Assembly: GCA_934675685.1 (NCBI GenBank)
Contig: CAKURL010000002.1
Span: 1-64,000, forward strand
Direction: 5' to 3'
DNA: 64,000 nucleotides
Origin: an uncultured Candidatus Melainabacteria bacterium
GTDB lineage: Bacteria > Cyanobacteriota > Vampirovibrionia > Gastranaerophilales > Gastranaerophilaceae
Shown here: in pieces, positions 8,766 to 18,173 of the stretch
How positions within the stretch are numbered: the first letter of the stretch is position 1
Layout: every line of letters starts with the position of its first letter
The notes under the pieces: model-generated
Told to the model about the DNA's origin: nothing
Seen by the model: the letters and a program-made list of their open reading frames with translations, nothing else
The model's database searches: none
Translations under genes and position numbers: made by a program

Positions 8766-8858
8766 GTATTGTTTAAAAATATTCTCAATTGTAACGTTTT
8801 TAATAAATTTTCTTTTTTATATTATAATTATTTTAAGCTAGTTTTTTTGGAGAGAGTT

Positions 8859-10043
8859 TTGAAAATAGGGATTTATTTAGGTGATATAAAAAAACCATAT
8901 TCACTAGGGGAGTATACTTTTGAGCTTTCTTTTGTTCATGAACTTTTAAAAAGAGAAGCAAACCACGAATTTATTTTCTATTTTTTTGGGAAAAATCCTA
9001 AATTTAAAGATAGCGAAAACGTCAAATTTGTCTCTTTGAGCTATTACAATAGGCCCGAGATTTCTCTTGCTCCTTTTTACATTAAATCCTACAAAACTCC
9101 AATTTTTTCTCTAAATCATATTTTGAAAAAAGATTGCATAAACGTGGTATATTTTTTAACTCCATATCTCCATGAGCATATTGAAATCCCTTATTTTGCA
9201 GTCATAAGAGACGTGGCACACAGAATATTGCCCCATTTTCCGGAGTTTAGCTCGAACCAAGTCGTGATGAAAATGGAGCGAAAATTAAACATGTTTTTAA
9301 CTGCGGCTTCTAAAATAATCACTTGTAATAACGTCGCAAAAAACGACATAAAGACTCTCTATGACGTGATTTCAGATAACATAATCACCATGCCTTTAGC
9401 ATATCCAAATTGGCTCGAAAAGGCAAAAGGGGATGGCAGAATTTTAGACAAAAATGATCTCACTAAAAACAGCTATGTTCTCTATCCTGCGCAATTTTGG
9501 ACACACAAAAATCATATTAGGCTAATTTTAGCAAGCCAAATTATGAAAGAGCAAAATATCAATTTAAAAATTGTGTTCACAGGGCTTGATAGAGGCAACA
9601 AAGACTATCTTCAAAAAGAAGTTGAAAGGCTGGATTTAGAAGAAAATGTTATATTTTTAAATTATGTAAATCAAAACGAGCTTGCGACTTTGTATAAAAA
9701 TGCTTATGCTATGGTCTACCCTTCTTTGGCTGGTCCTGACAGCATTGCGGCACTTGAAGCGCTTTATTTTAATTGCCCAATATTAATCTCAGACCATCTT
9801 GGATATAATCAACAATTAAAAAAAGCTGCGCTTTATTTTAACCCATTAGACGAAGGGGATATTGTTTCAAAAATTTTAGAATTAAATGACCCAGCCACAA
9901 AAGACGATTTGATTTCAAACGGGCAGATTTTAATTCGCGAACACACTTTCAAAAATTATATAGATAAATTCTTAAATATTATGGATAATTTTTATTTAAC
10001 AAGGCAATGTTGGTCTTTGGAGGAAAATTATAGCAACAAATGA
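8859..10043 (+). CDS. Glycosyltransferase, GT4-like (GT-B fold)
   Basis: A glycosyltransferase of the GT-B fold, probably transferring a sugar from a nucleotide donor to a cell-surface glycan. I place the start at the TTG at 8859, giving MKIGIYLGD: GGAGAG lies 5 bases upstream and a TATAAT element (8823-8828) precedes it, whereas an ATG at 8769 would put 30 odd residues inside the rpmB terminator region. The C-terminal donor domain shows YPAQFWTHKNH, KIVFTGLDRG and the family signature PSLAGPDSIAALEAL (GT4 E-x7-E region). About 394 residues. Its TGA overlaps the ATG of the next gene (ATGA), so the pair is translationally coupled. Donor and acceptor are unknown. Confidence 0.85.
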   Translation: MKIGIYLGDIKKPYSLGEYTFELSFVHELLKREANHEFIFYFFGKNPKFKDSENVKFVSLSYYNRPEISLAPFYIKSYKTPIFSLNHILKKDCINVVYFLTPYLHEHIEIPYFAVIRDVAHRILPHFPEFSSNQVVMKMERKLNMFLTAASKIITCNNVAKNDIKTLYDVISDNIITMPLAYPNWLEKAKGDGRILDKNDLTKNSYVLYPAQFWTHKNHIRLILASQIMKEQNINLKIVFTGLDRGNKDYLQKEVERLDLEENVIFLNYVNQNELATLYKNAYAMVYPSLAGPDSIAALEALYFNCPILISDHLGYNQQLKKAALYFNPLDEGDIVSKILELNDPATKDDLISNGQILIREHTFKNYIDKFLNIMDNFYLTRQCWSLEENYSNK

Positions 10044-11305
10044 TTTGGGCAATAATTATTTTAGTTATTTTAATATTGATGGGTGGAATTGGTGCAGTTT
10101 TGTATTTTTTGAATTTAAAAAGAATGCAAGAAGAAGAGCTCAAACAAAACCTTTTGTTCGTAGATAAAATTTTAAGAGACAAGAATTTCTTTTCTTTTAG
10201 GCATTGCGTCGTTTCTAAAAGGTTGTTTTTATTTGTCGATAGAAACTATTCTAAAATGGCAATTGTGAAGGATTTTAATCCTCAAAGGCAAGAAAACGAA
10301 ATTGAAATCATTACTGTCCAACTAATAAAAAATATTGAAAAATATTCTAATTCAATTCGCTTTTCATATATCAAAACGGGCGAATTGAAGTCTCTTTTGA
10401 TTACTCCTTTAAGCAAGGAAGTTGAAAAATTCATCTACGATGTTTATAAAAAAACTTGTTTTACAAAAATTCAAGAAAAATTTCCATATTCAAAATTCGA
10501 CCTTGTGTCGGGTTCAGATTTATATTTAACCTATATTTGGGCATATAGCAAAAAAGAAGGCATTTTTGCATATTCTAAAACGCAAGATAAATATAGTATT
10601 AAGTCTCTTAACCTTTTAAAAGACAACGTGACTTTAGACATTAAATATTATTATTTTGAAACTTATGTAAATGGAATTTTGCAGCAGCTTTATGTATATG
10701 AAGATGATTTTTTGCCAAAACTTTTTGATGAAATTTTAGCTTCCGCAAAAAAGAAATTTGTGGTTGTGAAACAAGATAGAATTTATTATGACACATATAA
10801 CAATGTTCTTCTTTTGACAAATGGCGAGACGAGCTTGCAGATAGTTGCCCTAAATCGCGTTTTAGAAGTATATTTTGAAGAAGGAAAAATCAAGTTTGAA
10901 TTGAAAAATGATGACAAAATAATTTCTTTTTTGGCAGATTGGGAGATGATAAATGACGTCAGCGAATTTATCATAAATAAAAATTTAAGAAGAATAGCCA
11001 GAGAATTTGACTATAAACTAGATAAATTAATAAATACGACAGATAATACGAAATTTATCGTCGATTATTCAAGAAGAAGAATAATTTATTGTGCAAATAT
11101 TGAAACAATTTCTCGCTTCAATTATGTTATCTATCCTTTCAATTCAATAGAAAATGTTAAATTAGAAGGAAAAGGCTCAAAATCTTTTGTTCGAATTTTC
11201 ACAAACGAAAACGAGATTTTAGACATTTCTTGTAATAAATATGAAGTTGCAGAATACATTGCAGCATTGATGAAAAAATTAATCAACGAGATGTATGGTC
11301 TATAA
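10040..11305 (+). CDS. Unknown membrane-anchored protein
   Basis: A 421-residue protein that I do not recognise. Residues 3-26 are a hydrophobic helix (IWAIIILVILILMGGIGAVL) and the rest is soluble, so it is probably a single-pass protein with the bulk in the cytoplasm, since a basic stretch (LKRMQEEELKQ) follows the helix. The body is rich in Lys, Ile, Phe and Tyr with alternating strand-like patterns, and several segments (for example DRNYSKMAIVKDF, KTQDKYSIKSL and DYSRRRIIYCANI) look like repeats of one small beta-rich module. It overlaps the glycosyltransferase gene by 4 bases, so the two products probably act together. Confidence 0.7.
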   Translation: MIWAIIILVILILMGGIGAVLYFLNLKRMQEEELKQNLLFVDKILRDKNFFSFRHCVVSKRLFLFVDRNYSKMAIVKDFNPQRQENEIEIITVQLIKNIEKYSNSIRFSYIKTGELKSLLITPLSKEVEKFIYDVYKKTCFTKIQEKFPYSKFDLVSGSDLYLTYIWAYSKKEGIFAYSKTQDKYSIKSLNLLKDNVTLDIKYYYFETYVNGILQQLYVYEDDFLPKLFDEILASAKKKFVVVKQDRIYYDTYNNVLLLTNGETSLQIVALNRVLEVYFEEGKIKFELKNDDKIISFLADWEMINDVSEFIINKNLRRIAREFDYKLDKLINTTDNTKFIVDYSRRRIIYCANIETISRFNYVIYPFNSIENVKLEGKGSKSFVRIFTNENEILDISCNKYEVAEYIAALMKKLINEMYGL

Positions 11306-11322
11306 AAACATGGGGCGGCTAA

Positions 11323-12468
11323 TTATAAAAGATGTTTTGAAACCATTTCGCTCACAAATTTTAAGCTGTCTTTTGTTCCTATGTTTTCGCCTTCTTTTTT
11401 GTTTTTTGAATAGCATAAATATGGAACCATTTCTCTTGTGTGGTCTGTTCCTCTGAAGGTTGGGTCGCAGCCATGGTCTGCTGTGATGATTAAAATGTCG
11501 TCATCTTTTAAATTTTCAATCATTTGAGGAATATAAGAATCAATTTCTTCGATTGCTTTTTTGTAGCCTTCTGGGTCTCTTCTGTGGCCATAGAGCATAT
11601 CTGTATCAACTAAATTTGTGAAAATAAAATCGGCGTCGCTTGTTTTTATGGCATCTAGCGTTTTATTTAAACCGTCAGTATTTCCTTTAGTTAAAACTTT
11701 TTCGCTCACGCCTGAGCCCACAAAAATATCGTAAATTTTTCCTATTCCTAGGACTTTTTTGTTGTTGTCCTCTAAAATATTCAAAAGAGTTTTTCGAGGA
11801 GGCTCTACAGAATAATCATGCCTTAATGAGCCAATTCTTGTAGGAACGCCATCAATCACTCTATAAGGGCGAGCGATTACTCTTGAAACTCCTGCATTTT
11901 TTTCGTCCAAAATTCTTCTTGCGATTTTAGACCAATGATATAGAATTTCAACTGGAATAATATCTATATCAAGAGCAATTTGAAAAACGCTGTCTGCTGA
12001 AGTATAGATAATTGGAAATTTTGTTTTTTGGTGCTCTTCGTTTAATTCTTCGATGATTTTTGTCCCAGAAGCCGGTTTGTTGCCCAAAATCCCTTTGGCT
12101 CTTGTTCTTCTTAAAAATTCATTAATGATTTCGTCGTCAAATTTTAGATATGTTTTAAACGGGTGTTCTAAAATGAGCCCCATCATTTCCCAATGGCCCG
12201 TGGTTGTGTCTTTTCCTTTGGAATTAAGCTTCAAAAGCCCAAAGTCTGCTTCTGGGGTGGAGGTTTTTTTAACACCTTTGATATCAATAATATTTCCAAA
12301 GCCAAGCTTTTCTAAATTTGGGACATTAAGCCCTCCTGTAGCGTCTGCTAGATTTTTTAAAGTGTTACAAGTGAGGTCGTCATTATATTCTTTGGCGTCT
12401 GGCATGGCACCCGCGCCCATAGAATCCACAACGATTACTATTGCTCTTTTTTTAGACGTATTTGCCAT
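11323..12468 (-). CDS. deoB: Phosphopentomutase
   Basis: A cytosolic enzyme interconverting (deoxy)ribose-1-phosphate and -5-phosphate in nucleoside salvage. The start is set at 12468 (MANTSKKRAIVIVVDSMG), because AAGGAGG lies 7 bases upstream; an ATG at 12501 has no such site. This gives 381 residues, the usual length. Alkaline-phosphatase-superfamily metal sites are visible: DSMGAGAMPDA, the phospho-acceptor region SKGKDTTTGHWEM, LVDTDMLYGHRRD and ADHGCDP, followed by DHTRE. It lies 38 bases after the dehydratase-activase-like gene on the same strand and converges on the unknown gene at 10040-11305. Confidence 0.95.
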   Translation of the reverse strand: MANTSKKRAIVIVVDSMGAGAMPDAKEYNDDLTCNTLKNLADATGGLNVPNLEKLGFGNIIDIKGVKKTSTPEADFGLLKLNSKGKDTTTGHWEMMGLILEHPFKTYLKFDDEIINEFLRRTRAKGILGNKPASGTKIIEELNEEHQKTKFPIIYTSADSVFQIALDIDIIPVEILYHWSKIARRILDEKNAGVSRVIARPYRVIDGVPTRIGSLRHDYSVEPPRKTLLNILEDNNKKVLGIGKIYDIFVGSGVSEKVLTKGNTDGLNKTLDAIKTSDADFIFTNLVDTDMLYGHRRDPEGYKKAIEEIDSYIPQMIENLKDDDILIITADHGCDPTFRGTDHTREMVPYLCYSKNKKEGENIGTKDSLKFVSEMVSKHLL

Positions 12469-12506
12469 TTTTGCCTCCTTGTTTTCTTTAAAATCTTTCA
12501 AATTAG

Positions 12507-13544
12507 CTAAATTTTAGCAAGCAAAGCTTCTTCTTTTTGACGTTGTTTCATGATTTTTGCTCTTTTGTTTCTATAGAGCATGTCGCAAAAAGCTTCAAGT
12601 CTTGTGATGAAGCCAGCTTCTCCTGTGTGTTCGTCTATTGTTAAATTCAAAAGCGGTTTGTTGAAATTTTTTGCTTTTCTTTTGATGTCTTCCACCATCA
12701 AGCTATCAGGCCCACAGCCAAAAGCAGTCAAAGTGATTACGCCATCAATTTTGTCGTCTTTTAAATAGTGCCCAGCGCAACCTGTCATTTCGTGTTGGTT
12801 TGCCCAATATAAAGTCGCATTTAGGCAATTCATGCCACCTTCCAGCTGTTCTAAAGTCAATTGATGGGCATTATAGACTCTAACGTCCATATCTTCCAGT
12901 TTTTTTGCGATATTCATGCAAGAATGTTTGTCATAAATATTATACCCATGCCCGATTAAAGCGACATTGATTGGTTTTTCTTCTTTTTTAGGCGGAATAA
13001 TTACAGAGCCTTGTTTTGCATTTTTCAAAGCTTCTTCAAAATCTAAGCCATTTTGAACCATGATATTAAAATTGTTTTGAACCACAAAGCCTGCTGTTTG
13101 TGCTTCTTTGATTTGGTTTAAGTCTGTTATATCATAATAGCTTGCGATTTCTTTTAGAAAATCGATTAAGTTATTATTTTTTTCAGATTTGTCTAAAGTG
13201 GCTTCAATGATTTCAAAGTCGCCTTTTACGACGTTTCTGATTAAATCGGGAAGTCCTCTGATTTTAGAGCAATTGTAGATTTTAGGAGCAATTGATTGGA
13301 TTGATGGAATAAAGATGTTTTTAACTCCTTTTTCAACCAAATCAAGAACATGCCCAACATAAACTTTAATAGGCAAGCATGTTTCAGTCACAACCAAAGA
13401 TGCACCCTGTGCAACGGTTTTTTTGGTCGTTGGGCCTGATAAAACTATTTTAATTCCTAATTTATTTAAAAAGCCATACCAAAATGGAAAATAGTTGTAG
13501 TATGACATTGCTCTTGGAATTCCGATTATTTTTTCTCTTTTCAT
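12507..13544 (-). CDS. Acyl-CoA dehydratase activase-related protein (DUF2229-like)
   Basis: A 345-residue protein resembling the DUF2229 part of large proteins related to the activase and D-component of 2-hydroxyacyl-CoA dehydratases. Family features are IGIPRAMSYYNYFPFWYGFL at the N-terminus, ETCLPIKVYVGHV (a conserved Cys), FIPSIQSIAPKIYNCSK, and in the C-terminal half TAFGCGPDSLMVEDI and LTIDEHTGEAGFITRLEAF. Conserved cysteines suggest an iron-sulfur cluster. No ASKHA ATPase activase domain is present, so this is the stand-alone part. The biochemical role of the family is not settled. It is the first gene of a two-gene unit with deoB. Confidence 0.8.
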   Translation of the reverse strand: MKREKIIGIPRAMSYYNYFPFWYGFLNKLGIKIVLSGPTTKKTVAQGASLVVTETCLPIKVYVGHVLDLVEKGVKNIFIPSIQSIAPKIYNCSKIRGLPDLIRNVVKGDFEIIEATLDKSEKNNNLIDFLKEIASYYDITDLNQIKEAQTAGFVVQNNFNIMVQNGLDFEEALKNAKQGSVIIPPKKEEKPINVALIGHGYNIYDKHSCMNIAKKLEDMDVRVYNAHQLTLEQLEGGMNCLNATLYWANQHEMTGCAGHYLKDDKIDGVITLTAFGCGPDSLMVEDIKRKAKNFNKPLLNLTIDEHTGEAGFITRLEAFCDMLYRNKRAKIMKQRQKEEALLAKI

Positions 13545-13706
13545 TTTTACCTGCTTTTTTTAATATATTTTAATTTTACACCAAATATATTTAAATGTGA
13601 AAAAGCTGGCTTAAAAATTATTTACGTTTTTTTAAAAGTTTTTGAAATATCTAGCATTTTTTTTCTTGGTTTTGTTTTAAAATATTATAAAGGATTTTAG
13701 AAATTA

Positions 13707-16649
13707 ATGGCTTTTCAATATAATATTCCAAAGTATCAACAACAAATATACCCAAATTTGCCTTATAACAACGGTTTTTATTCTGGTGCACAAAATCAAA
13801 TAATGTCTCCTCAAGGGCAAAATTTTCAAAACCAAAATTTTTATAACCAAAATGTCTCAAATCCTTATCAAAGAAGCTTTTATAACGAAGGACTAAATTA
13901 TCCATACAGCCCAAATTTCGCTCCTCAAATAAATTTAAATCCTAATCAAAATTATTTTAATATTGGAAGCTATAAGACAGAAAATGGCGATTTTGTCCAT
14001 GTTTATAAGCTTAAAAATGGACAAAATGTGGTCATCATGCCAAAGAAAAATGTAGGCACTATGGTAAAAACCTATTTAAATGCAGGCTCTATGAACGAAT
14101 CTGATGAATTAAGAGGAATTAGCCACACAATAGAACACATGCTCTTTAAAGGCTCAAGCAAGTTTAAAGATGGCGATGTTTTTCGCTTAACCGGAAAAAT
14201 GGGAGCAAGCACAAATGCTTCTACAGATTATGCAAATACAGATTATTATATTACCGCTCCTTATTTAGACAAAGAAGACTTAAAAACAGTAGTAGAGCTT
14301 CAAGGAGACATGATTTCAAATCCTTTGTTTGAAAAAAGTGCTCTTGAATCAGAAAAAAATCCTATTTGCTCTGAAATATCTATGATGGACGACAGAGCTC
14401 AAACAAGGGCATTTGATAGAGCAATCAGAAACTTGTTTCAAATTAATTCTTCTTCGTATAACCTTGTTGCAGGTTCGATTTCGACTGTTCAAAACCTAAA
14501 GCAGGAAGATTTAATTTCGCACCATGAAAAATATTATGCTCCACAAGACCTCACGACTGTGGTTGTGGGAGATGTTGAACCTAATAGCACAATAGATTTA
14601 ATTTCTAAAAACTTTAATGTAAAATTGTCAAATTCCCAAAACGAGCAATATAGAGAAACTCTAAATCCAATTAAAACTCCAAAAAGAGAAGACTATAAAA
14701 GCTCAAAAACTAATTTGACAAATGTTTTGATGGCTTTTTCTGGGCCAACTCCAAAAAATTCTAAAGATTTTGTAATTGGGCAGATGATTGAATATTACTT
14801 GAATTCTTGTTCAACTTCTGCTTTCAAAAAGGGTCTTGAAGATTTTGGCGGCGATTATGATTTTGCATATCAAAAAGTGGGCTTAGGGCAAGATGACCCT
14901 TTTGCAATTGTAAATTCTTTGGCTTTGCCTCCTGAAAACGAGCAAAAAGGGATTGATTTATTTTATGATTCAATTATAAAGCTTCAAAATGAAAAATTAA
15001 CAGATGAAGAAATGGCAGCTATTAGGAATTTTCAATTGAAACTTGTGGAATATGAAAATTGCGACAGCGAAAATATCGCAGAAGCCTTGGCGAGTGAATT
15101 TAGATATGGAACATTGGATACTTTCTTGAATAAAAAACAAATAGTTCAATCTATCACAAAAGAAGATATTCAAAATTTTGCAAGAAAATATTTAGATTTA
15201 AACAAAATTTCTATGGTGGTTGTGCACCCAAGTTCTGTTTCGGATTCTGAAATTCAAAAAAATTATCAAGAGTCTAAGTATTCAAATTCTAAAAAGATGG
15301 CAAATTTGTCTTTCACAGGCTCCATTCCAAATATTTCAACAAGCAATGTGAAACAATATAAAATGGCAAATAACACTACTCTTGCAATAAATACGACTAA
15401 TTCTGACATTTGTGCTTTTAAATGGAGCGTGGCAACTCCTCCCTTGAAAGCTAAAAACCCAAATATACCTTTGGTTTTGACTTACATGCTTCAAAAAGGT
15501 TCTGAATATTTAAATCAAGACGAGCTTGAGCGCTATAAAGAATTAAACGGCATTTCTTTAGATGTCCAAGCTTATGGAAAAAGTTTTGAAATTACTGCAG
15601 ACTGCATGGTTCCAAATTCATCTAAAACTTTGGCCTTGATGAATGAAGTGATGTATCACCCAAAACTCACCCAAAGCGACTTTGACACAGCAAAAAAACA
15701 AGTAAAAGCAATCTTAAAAGGAAACCAAAAAGACGCGTCCTCGCCATTATTAGATAAATTATACCCTGGATTTTTCCCGACGGATTCTAAAATGCTTTCA
15801 AAAATTGATGAGTTAACTTTAGATGATATCAAAGATTTTTATAGACAACTTTTAGAAAACGGCTCTTCTTTCTTTGTGGCTTCTGTTCCAAACGACAGAT
15901 ATCCATTTATCGAAAACACAATTTTAGAATATCAAAATTCTTCTTGTTGCGCGATAAATTTCAAAGATAAAGTAGAAAAACCGGCTCCAATTTATAGAGA
16001 AAATGAAACAGAAACTGTAATCTATGACACAGACGACTTAAACCAAGCGCAAATCTATAAAACATATCAATTTCCATTATCTGGAAACATTCAAGACGAA
16101 GCGAAGTTTGAACTTGTGAACACAATCTTAGGTGGAAGCTCGAGCGCTAGGCTTTTTGCAGATTTAAGAGAAAAAGAAAACTTAGCATATAGCGTTTATT
16201 CTTCAATTAATTCTTTTGAAAACACAGGTGTTTTGTCTTTAGAAATCCAAACCACGACAGATAACCCAGAGCAAAATGTCGTAAGCTATGATAATGTCAG
16301 AAAATCTCTTGAAGGCTTTAAAAAACACACTGATAAGATGTGCCAAGAATATGTAACAGACGAAGAGCTTGAAAGCGCAAAAACAAGATTGAAACAAAAA
16401 CTAATTGCCCAAACTCACAACCCTTTGGCAAGCTCGGAATTGCTTTATATGAACATGATTCAGCCTTATGGCATAAAAAGAATAGATAAATATTTAGAAG
16501 CGATTGACGCAATCACAAAAGAAGACATCAAACAAGCGGCTAATTTTATTTTCTCAAGAAAGCCTACGATTTCAATCTTGGCGAGCGAAAACACAATTAA
16601 TTCTCAAATGGAATATTTAAAAACTCAAGGCGAAGTGGTGCATGCTTAA
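13707..16649 (+). CDS. Two-domain M16 (insulinase/pitrilysin-type) zinc peptidase
   Basis: A 980-residue protein with two M16 halves. The first has the inverted zinc motif HTIEH (140-144) and the downstream glutamate region SEKNPICSEISM (~214-225), so it should be active. The second half (~560 to the end) keeps the fold, with the substrate-binding R/Y region ILGGSSSARLFADLREKENLAYSV in two parts, but has no HxxEH, as is usual for the partner half. Residues 1-85 are an Asn/Gln/Tyr/Pro-rich disordered leader with no signal peptide. It is convergent with nadA, with 7 bases between the stops. Probable role: degrading peptides, but cellular location is not evident. Confidence 0.9.
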   Translation: MAFQYNIPKYQQQIYPNLPYNNGFYSGAQNQIMSPQGQNFQNQNFYNQNVSNPYQRSFYNEGLNYPYSPNFAPQINLNPNQNYFNIGSYKTENGDFVHVYKLKNGQNVVIMPKKNVGTMVKTYLNAGSMNESDELRGISHTIEHMLFKGSSKFKDGDVFRLTGKMGASTNASTDYANTDYYITAPYLDKEDLKTVVELQGDMISNPLFEKSALESEKNPICSEISMMDDRAQTRAFDRAIRNLFQINSSSYNLVAGSISTVQNLKQEDLISHHEKYYAPQDLTTVVVGDVEPNSTIDLISKNFNVKLSNSQNEQYRETLNPIKTPKREDYKSSKTNLTNVLMAFSGPTPKNSKDFVIGQMIEYYLNSCSTSAFKKGLEDFGGDYDFAYQKVGLGQDDPFAIVNSLALPPENEQKGIDLFYDSIIKLQNEKLTDEEMAAIRNFQLKLVEYENCDSENIAEALASEFRYGTLDTFLNKKQIVQSITKEDIQNFARKYLDLNKISMVVVHPSSVSDSEIQKNYQESKYSNSKKMANLSFTGSIPNISTSNVKQYKMANNTTLAINTTNSDICAFKWSVATPPLKAKNPNIPLVLTYMLQKGSEYLNQDELERYKELNGISLDVQAYGKSFEITADCMVPNSSKTLALMNEVMYHPKLTQSDFDTAKKQVKAILKGNQKDASSPLLDKLYPGFFPTDSKMLSKIDELTLDDIKDFYRQLLENGSSFFVASVPNDRYPFIENTILEYQNSSCCAINFKDKVEKPAPIYRENETETVIYDTDDLNQAQIYKTYQFPLSGNIQDEAKFELVNTILGGSSSARLFADLREKENLAYSVYSSINSFENTGVLSLEIQTTTDNPEQNVVSYDNVRKSLEGFKKHTDKMCQEYVTDEELESAKTRLKQKLIAQTHNPLASSELLYMNMIQPYGIKRIDKYLEAIDAITKEDIKQAANFIFSRKPTISILASENTINSQMEYLKTQGEVVHA

Positions 16650-16656
16650 TTAAAAA

Positions 16657-17574
16657 TTAAGCCGTGATTTCAAACATTCTTTCGATGCAGCGAGTGGCTT
16701 TTTTCTCTACCTCAGGGTCGATTGTGATTTCATTTGTTTCGTTCAATAAAACATCATAAATGTTTTCCAGGGTGTTTCTTTTCATGTTTGGACAAACGAT
16801 GTTTTGGTTGATTAATGTGAAAGTTTTGCCCCAGTTTTCTTTTTTGGAATCTCTATTTAATCTATCTACAACACCTTTTTCTGTTGCGATTACGAATTCT
16901 TTTTTGTCTGACTTTTTGGCAAATTCCATAATTTCTTTTGTCGAACCCACAAAATCAGCTAATTTTGCCACTTCTTGGTGACATTCAGGGTGAGCTAAAA
17001 TAAGCGCTTCTGGGTGATTTTTCCTTGCAAGCTCCATATCTTGAATTCTTATTCTTAAATGCGTTGGGCAAAAACCATTAAAAGTTACAACTTCTATTTC
17101 AGGAAGTTTTGATTGAACAAATGTTCCTAAGTATGTATCAGGTACAAATAAGATTTTTTTCGCCCCAAGGTTTTTTACAACTTTAATTGCATTTGAAGAT
17201 GTGCAGCAAATGTCGCAATTGGCTTTGACTTCGGCTGTTGAATTAATATAGCACACAACAGGGATATTTGGATTTTGTTCTTTAAAAAGTTTTAAATTTT
17301 CAACATCAATCATATCTGCCATAATGCAGCCGGAGTTCATGTTTGGCAAAAGCACTTTTTTTTCTGGGGATAATAATTTTGCGCTTTGTGCCATGAAATA
17401 TACGCCTGCAAAAACGATAATATCACATGGTTCATTCGCCGCCATTTTGCTTAAATAAAGAGAATCTCCAACAAAATCTGAGACTTCGTCAATTTCCATG
17501 TTTTGGTAGCAATGGGTTAAAATAATTGCGTTTTTCTCTTTTTTAAGTTTTTTGATTTCTTGAATAAAATCCAT
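16657..17574 (-). CDS. nadA: Quinolinate synthase
   Basis: A [4Fe-4S] enzyme that condenses iminoaspartate with dihydroxyacetone phosphate to quinolinate in NAD synthesis. The start is set at the ATG at 17574 (MDFIQEIKKLKKEKNAI) with GAGG upstream; a TTG 33 bases earlier has no ribosome site. That gives 305 residues, normal for the short class. The three cluster cysteines are in NMNSGCIMADM, CDICCTSSNA and IVCPNMKRNTL. Other landmarks are AIILTHCYQ, DSLYLSKMAA and HPECHQEV. nadD lies elsewhere in the window (42958-43569); nadB and nadC are not seen. Confidence 0.95.
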   Translation of the reverse strand: MDFIQEIKKLKKEKNAIILTHCYQNMEIDEVSDFVGDSLYLSKMAANEPCDIIVFAGVYFMAQSAKLLSPEKKVLLPNMNSGCIMADMIDVENLKLFKEQNPNIPVVCYINSTAEVKANCDICCTSSNAIKVVKNLGAKKILFVPDTYLGTFVQSKLPEIEVVTFNGFCPTHLRIRIQDMELARKNHPEALILAHPECHQEVAKLADFVGSTKEIMEFAKKSDKKEFVIATEKGVVDRLNRDSKKENWGKTFTLINQNIVCPNMKRNTLENIYDVLLNETNEITIDPEVEKKATRCIERMFEITA

Positions 17575-17695
17575 AATGCCTCGTTTGCTTCTATGTATTT
17601 GTCTCAATTGCGTATTATTCTATTAATACTACGACTTAGAAAATACGTCAATAATTTTGTTAAATAAAAAGTATTCGAAATTAAAAATAAAACAC

Positions 17696-17724
17696 TTGAC
17701 TTCATGTTAGGCTTGCCTTACAAT
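17696..17724 (+). promoter_or_regulatory. Promoter of the DtxR-family regulator
   Basis: TTGACT (17696-17701) and TACAAT (17719-17724) with 17-base spacing form a near-consensus sigma-70-type promoter. The transcript would start near 17731, leaving a leader of about 26 bases. An operator-like box fills most of the spacer and overlaps the -10 element. Confidence 0.75.
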
Positions 17725-17754
17725 AATCTCATAGTTTAGTAAGGTTGCCCTAAC
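17706..17754 (+). promoter_or_regulatory. Paired DtxR/MntR-type operator boxes
   Basis: Two 16-base quasi-palindromes occur 17 bases apart: GTTAGGCTTGCCTTAC (17706-17721) and GTAAGGTTGCCCTAAC (17739-17754). Both fit GTnAGG-n4-CCTnAC or close to it, which resembles the TTAGG/CCTAA boxes of the DtxR/IdeR family. The first lies between -35 and -10, and the second covers the likely ribosome site (TAAGG) and ends 2 bases before the ATG. Binding by the encoded repressor would block both polymerase and its own message start. Autoregulation is inferred. Confidence 0.75.
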
Positions 17755-17756
17755 AA

Positions 17757-18173
17757 ATGCTTACAAAAAGTCTCCAAGATTACATAGAATTTATTTATAA
17801 CAAGCTTTCTTTGAAGAAAGAATTGAAAGCGATTGATATTGCAAACCATTTTGGCATTGCTCGCGCGAGCGTTTCTGAAGCTTTGATTAAGCTTTGCGAA
17901 AAAGGGCTCATCATCTACGAAGGAAGAAAAGGGATAATCATCACTCCTGAAGGCATTTTAGAAGCTAAAAAAATAATCGAAAAACATAATGTCTTAAATG
18001 CTTTTTTTAAAGATATCTTAGGGTTTGAGGACGAAATTTCTTCTTCAAACGCTTGCAAGATTGAGCATGTTATAGATAAAGAATTGATAGATAAAATTAA
18101 AGATTTTACTTTGTATTGCAAAAAAAATGAAATAGATAAAGATTTTAAAAACAACAACAAGGAAAAAATATGA
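17757..18173 (+). CDS. Metal-dependent repressor, DtxR/MntR family
   Basis: A 138-residue transcription regulator. Residues 1-65 form a winged helix (SLQDYIEFIYNKL, then IDIANHFGIARASVSEALIKL as recognition region, split here as IDIANHF and ARASVSEALIKL). Residues 70-115 form the dimerisation/metal domain with the metal-ligand pattern EAKKIIEKHNVL and CKIEHVID (His, Glu and Cys). There is no SH3-like third domain, so it is the short MntR-like form, probably sensing Mn(II) or Fe(II). The promoter carries two operator-like boxes. Its end overlaps the start of the next gene by 4 bases (ATGA), tying that membrane protein to metal control. No metal transporter is seen nearby. Confidence 0.88.
   Translation: MLTKSLQDYIEFIYNKLSLKKELKAIDIANHFGIARASVSEALIKLCEKGLIIYEGRKGIIITPEGILEAKKIIEKHNVLNAFFKDILGFEDEISSSNACKIEHVIDKELIDKIKDFTLYCKKNEIDKDFKNNNKEKI

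Noticed and set aside
8769..8858. Upstream ATG extension of the GT4 gene
   Set aside because: It begins in the rpmB terminator's tail and lacks a ribosome site, whereas TTG 8859 has GGAGAG at good spacing and starts on the Rossmann-type strand.
13651..13914. 87-codon minus-strand reading frame over the start of the M16 gene
   Set aside because: It overlaps the disordered Gln/Asn-rich leader antisense; no family similarity and no ribosome site. Shadow of the real gene.
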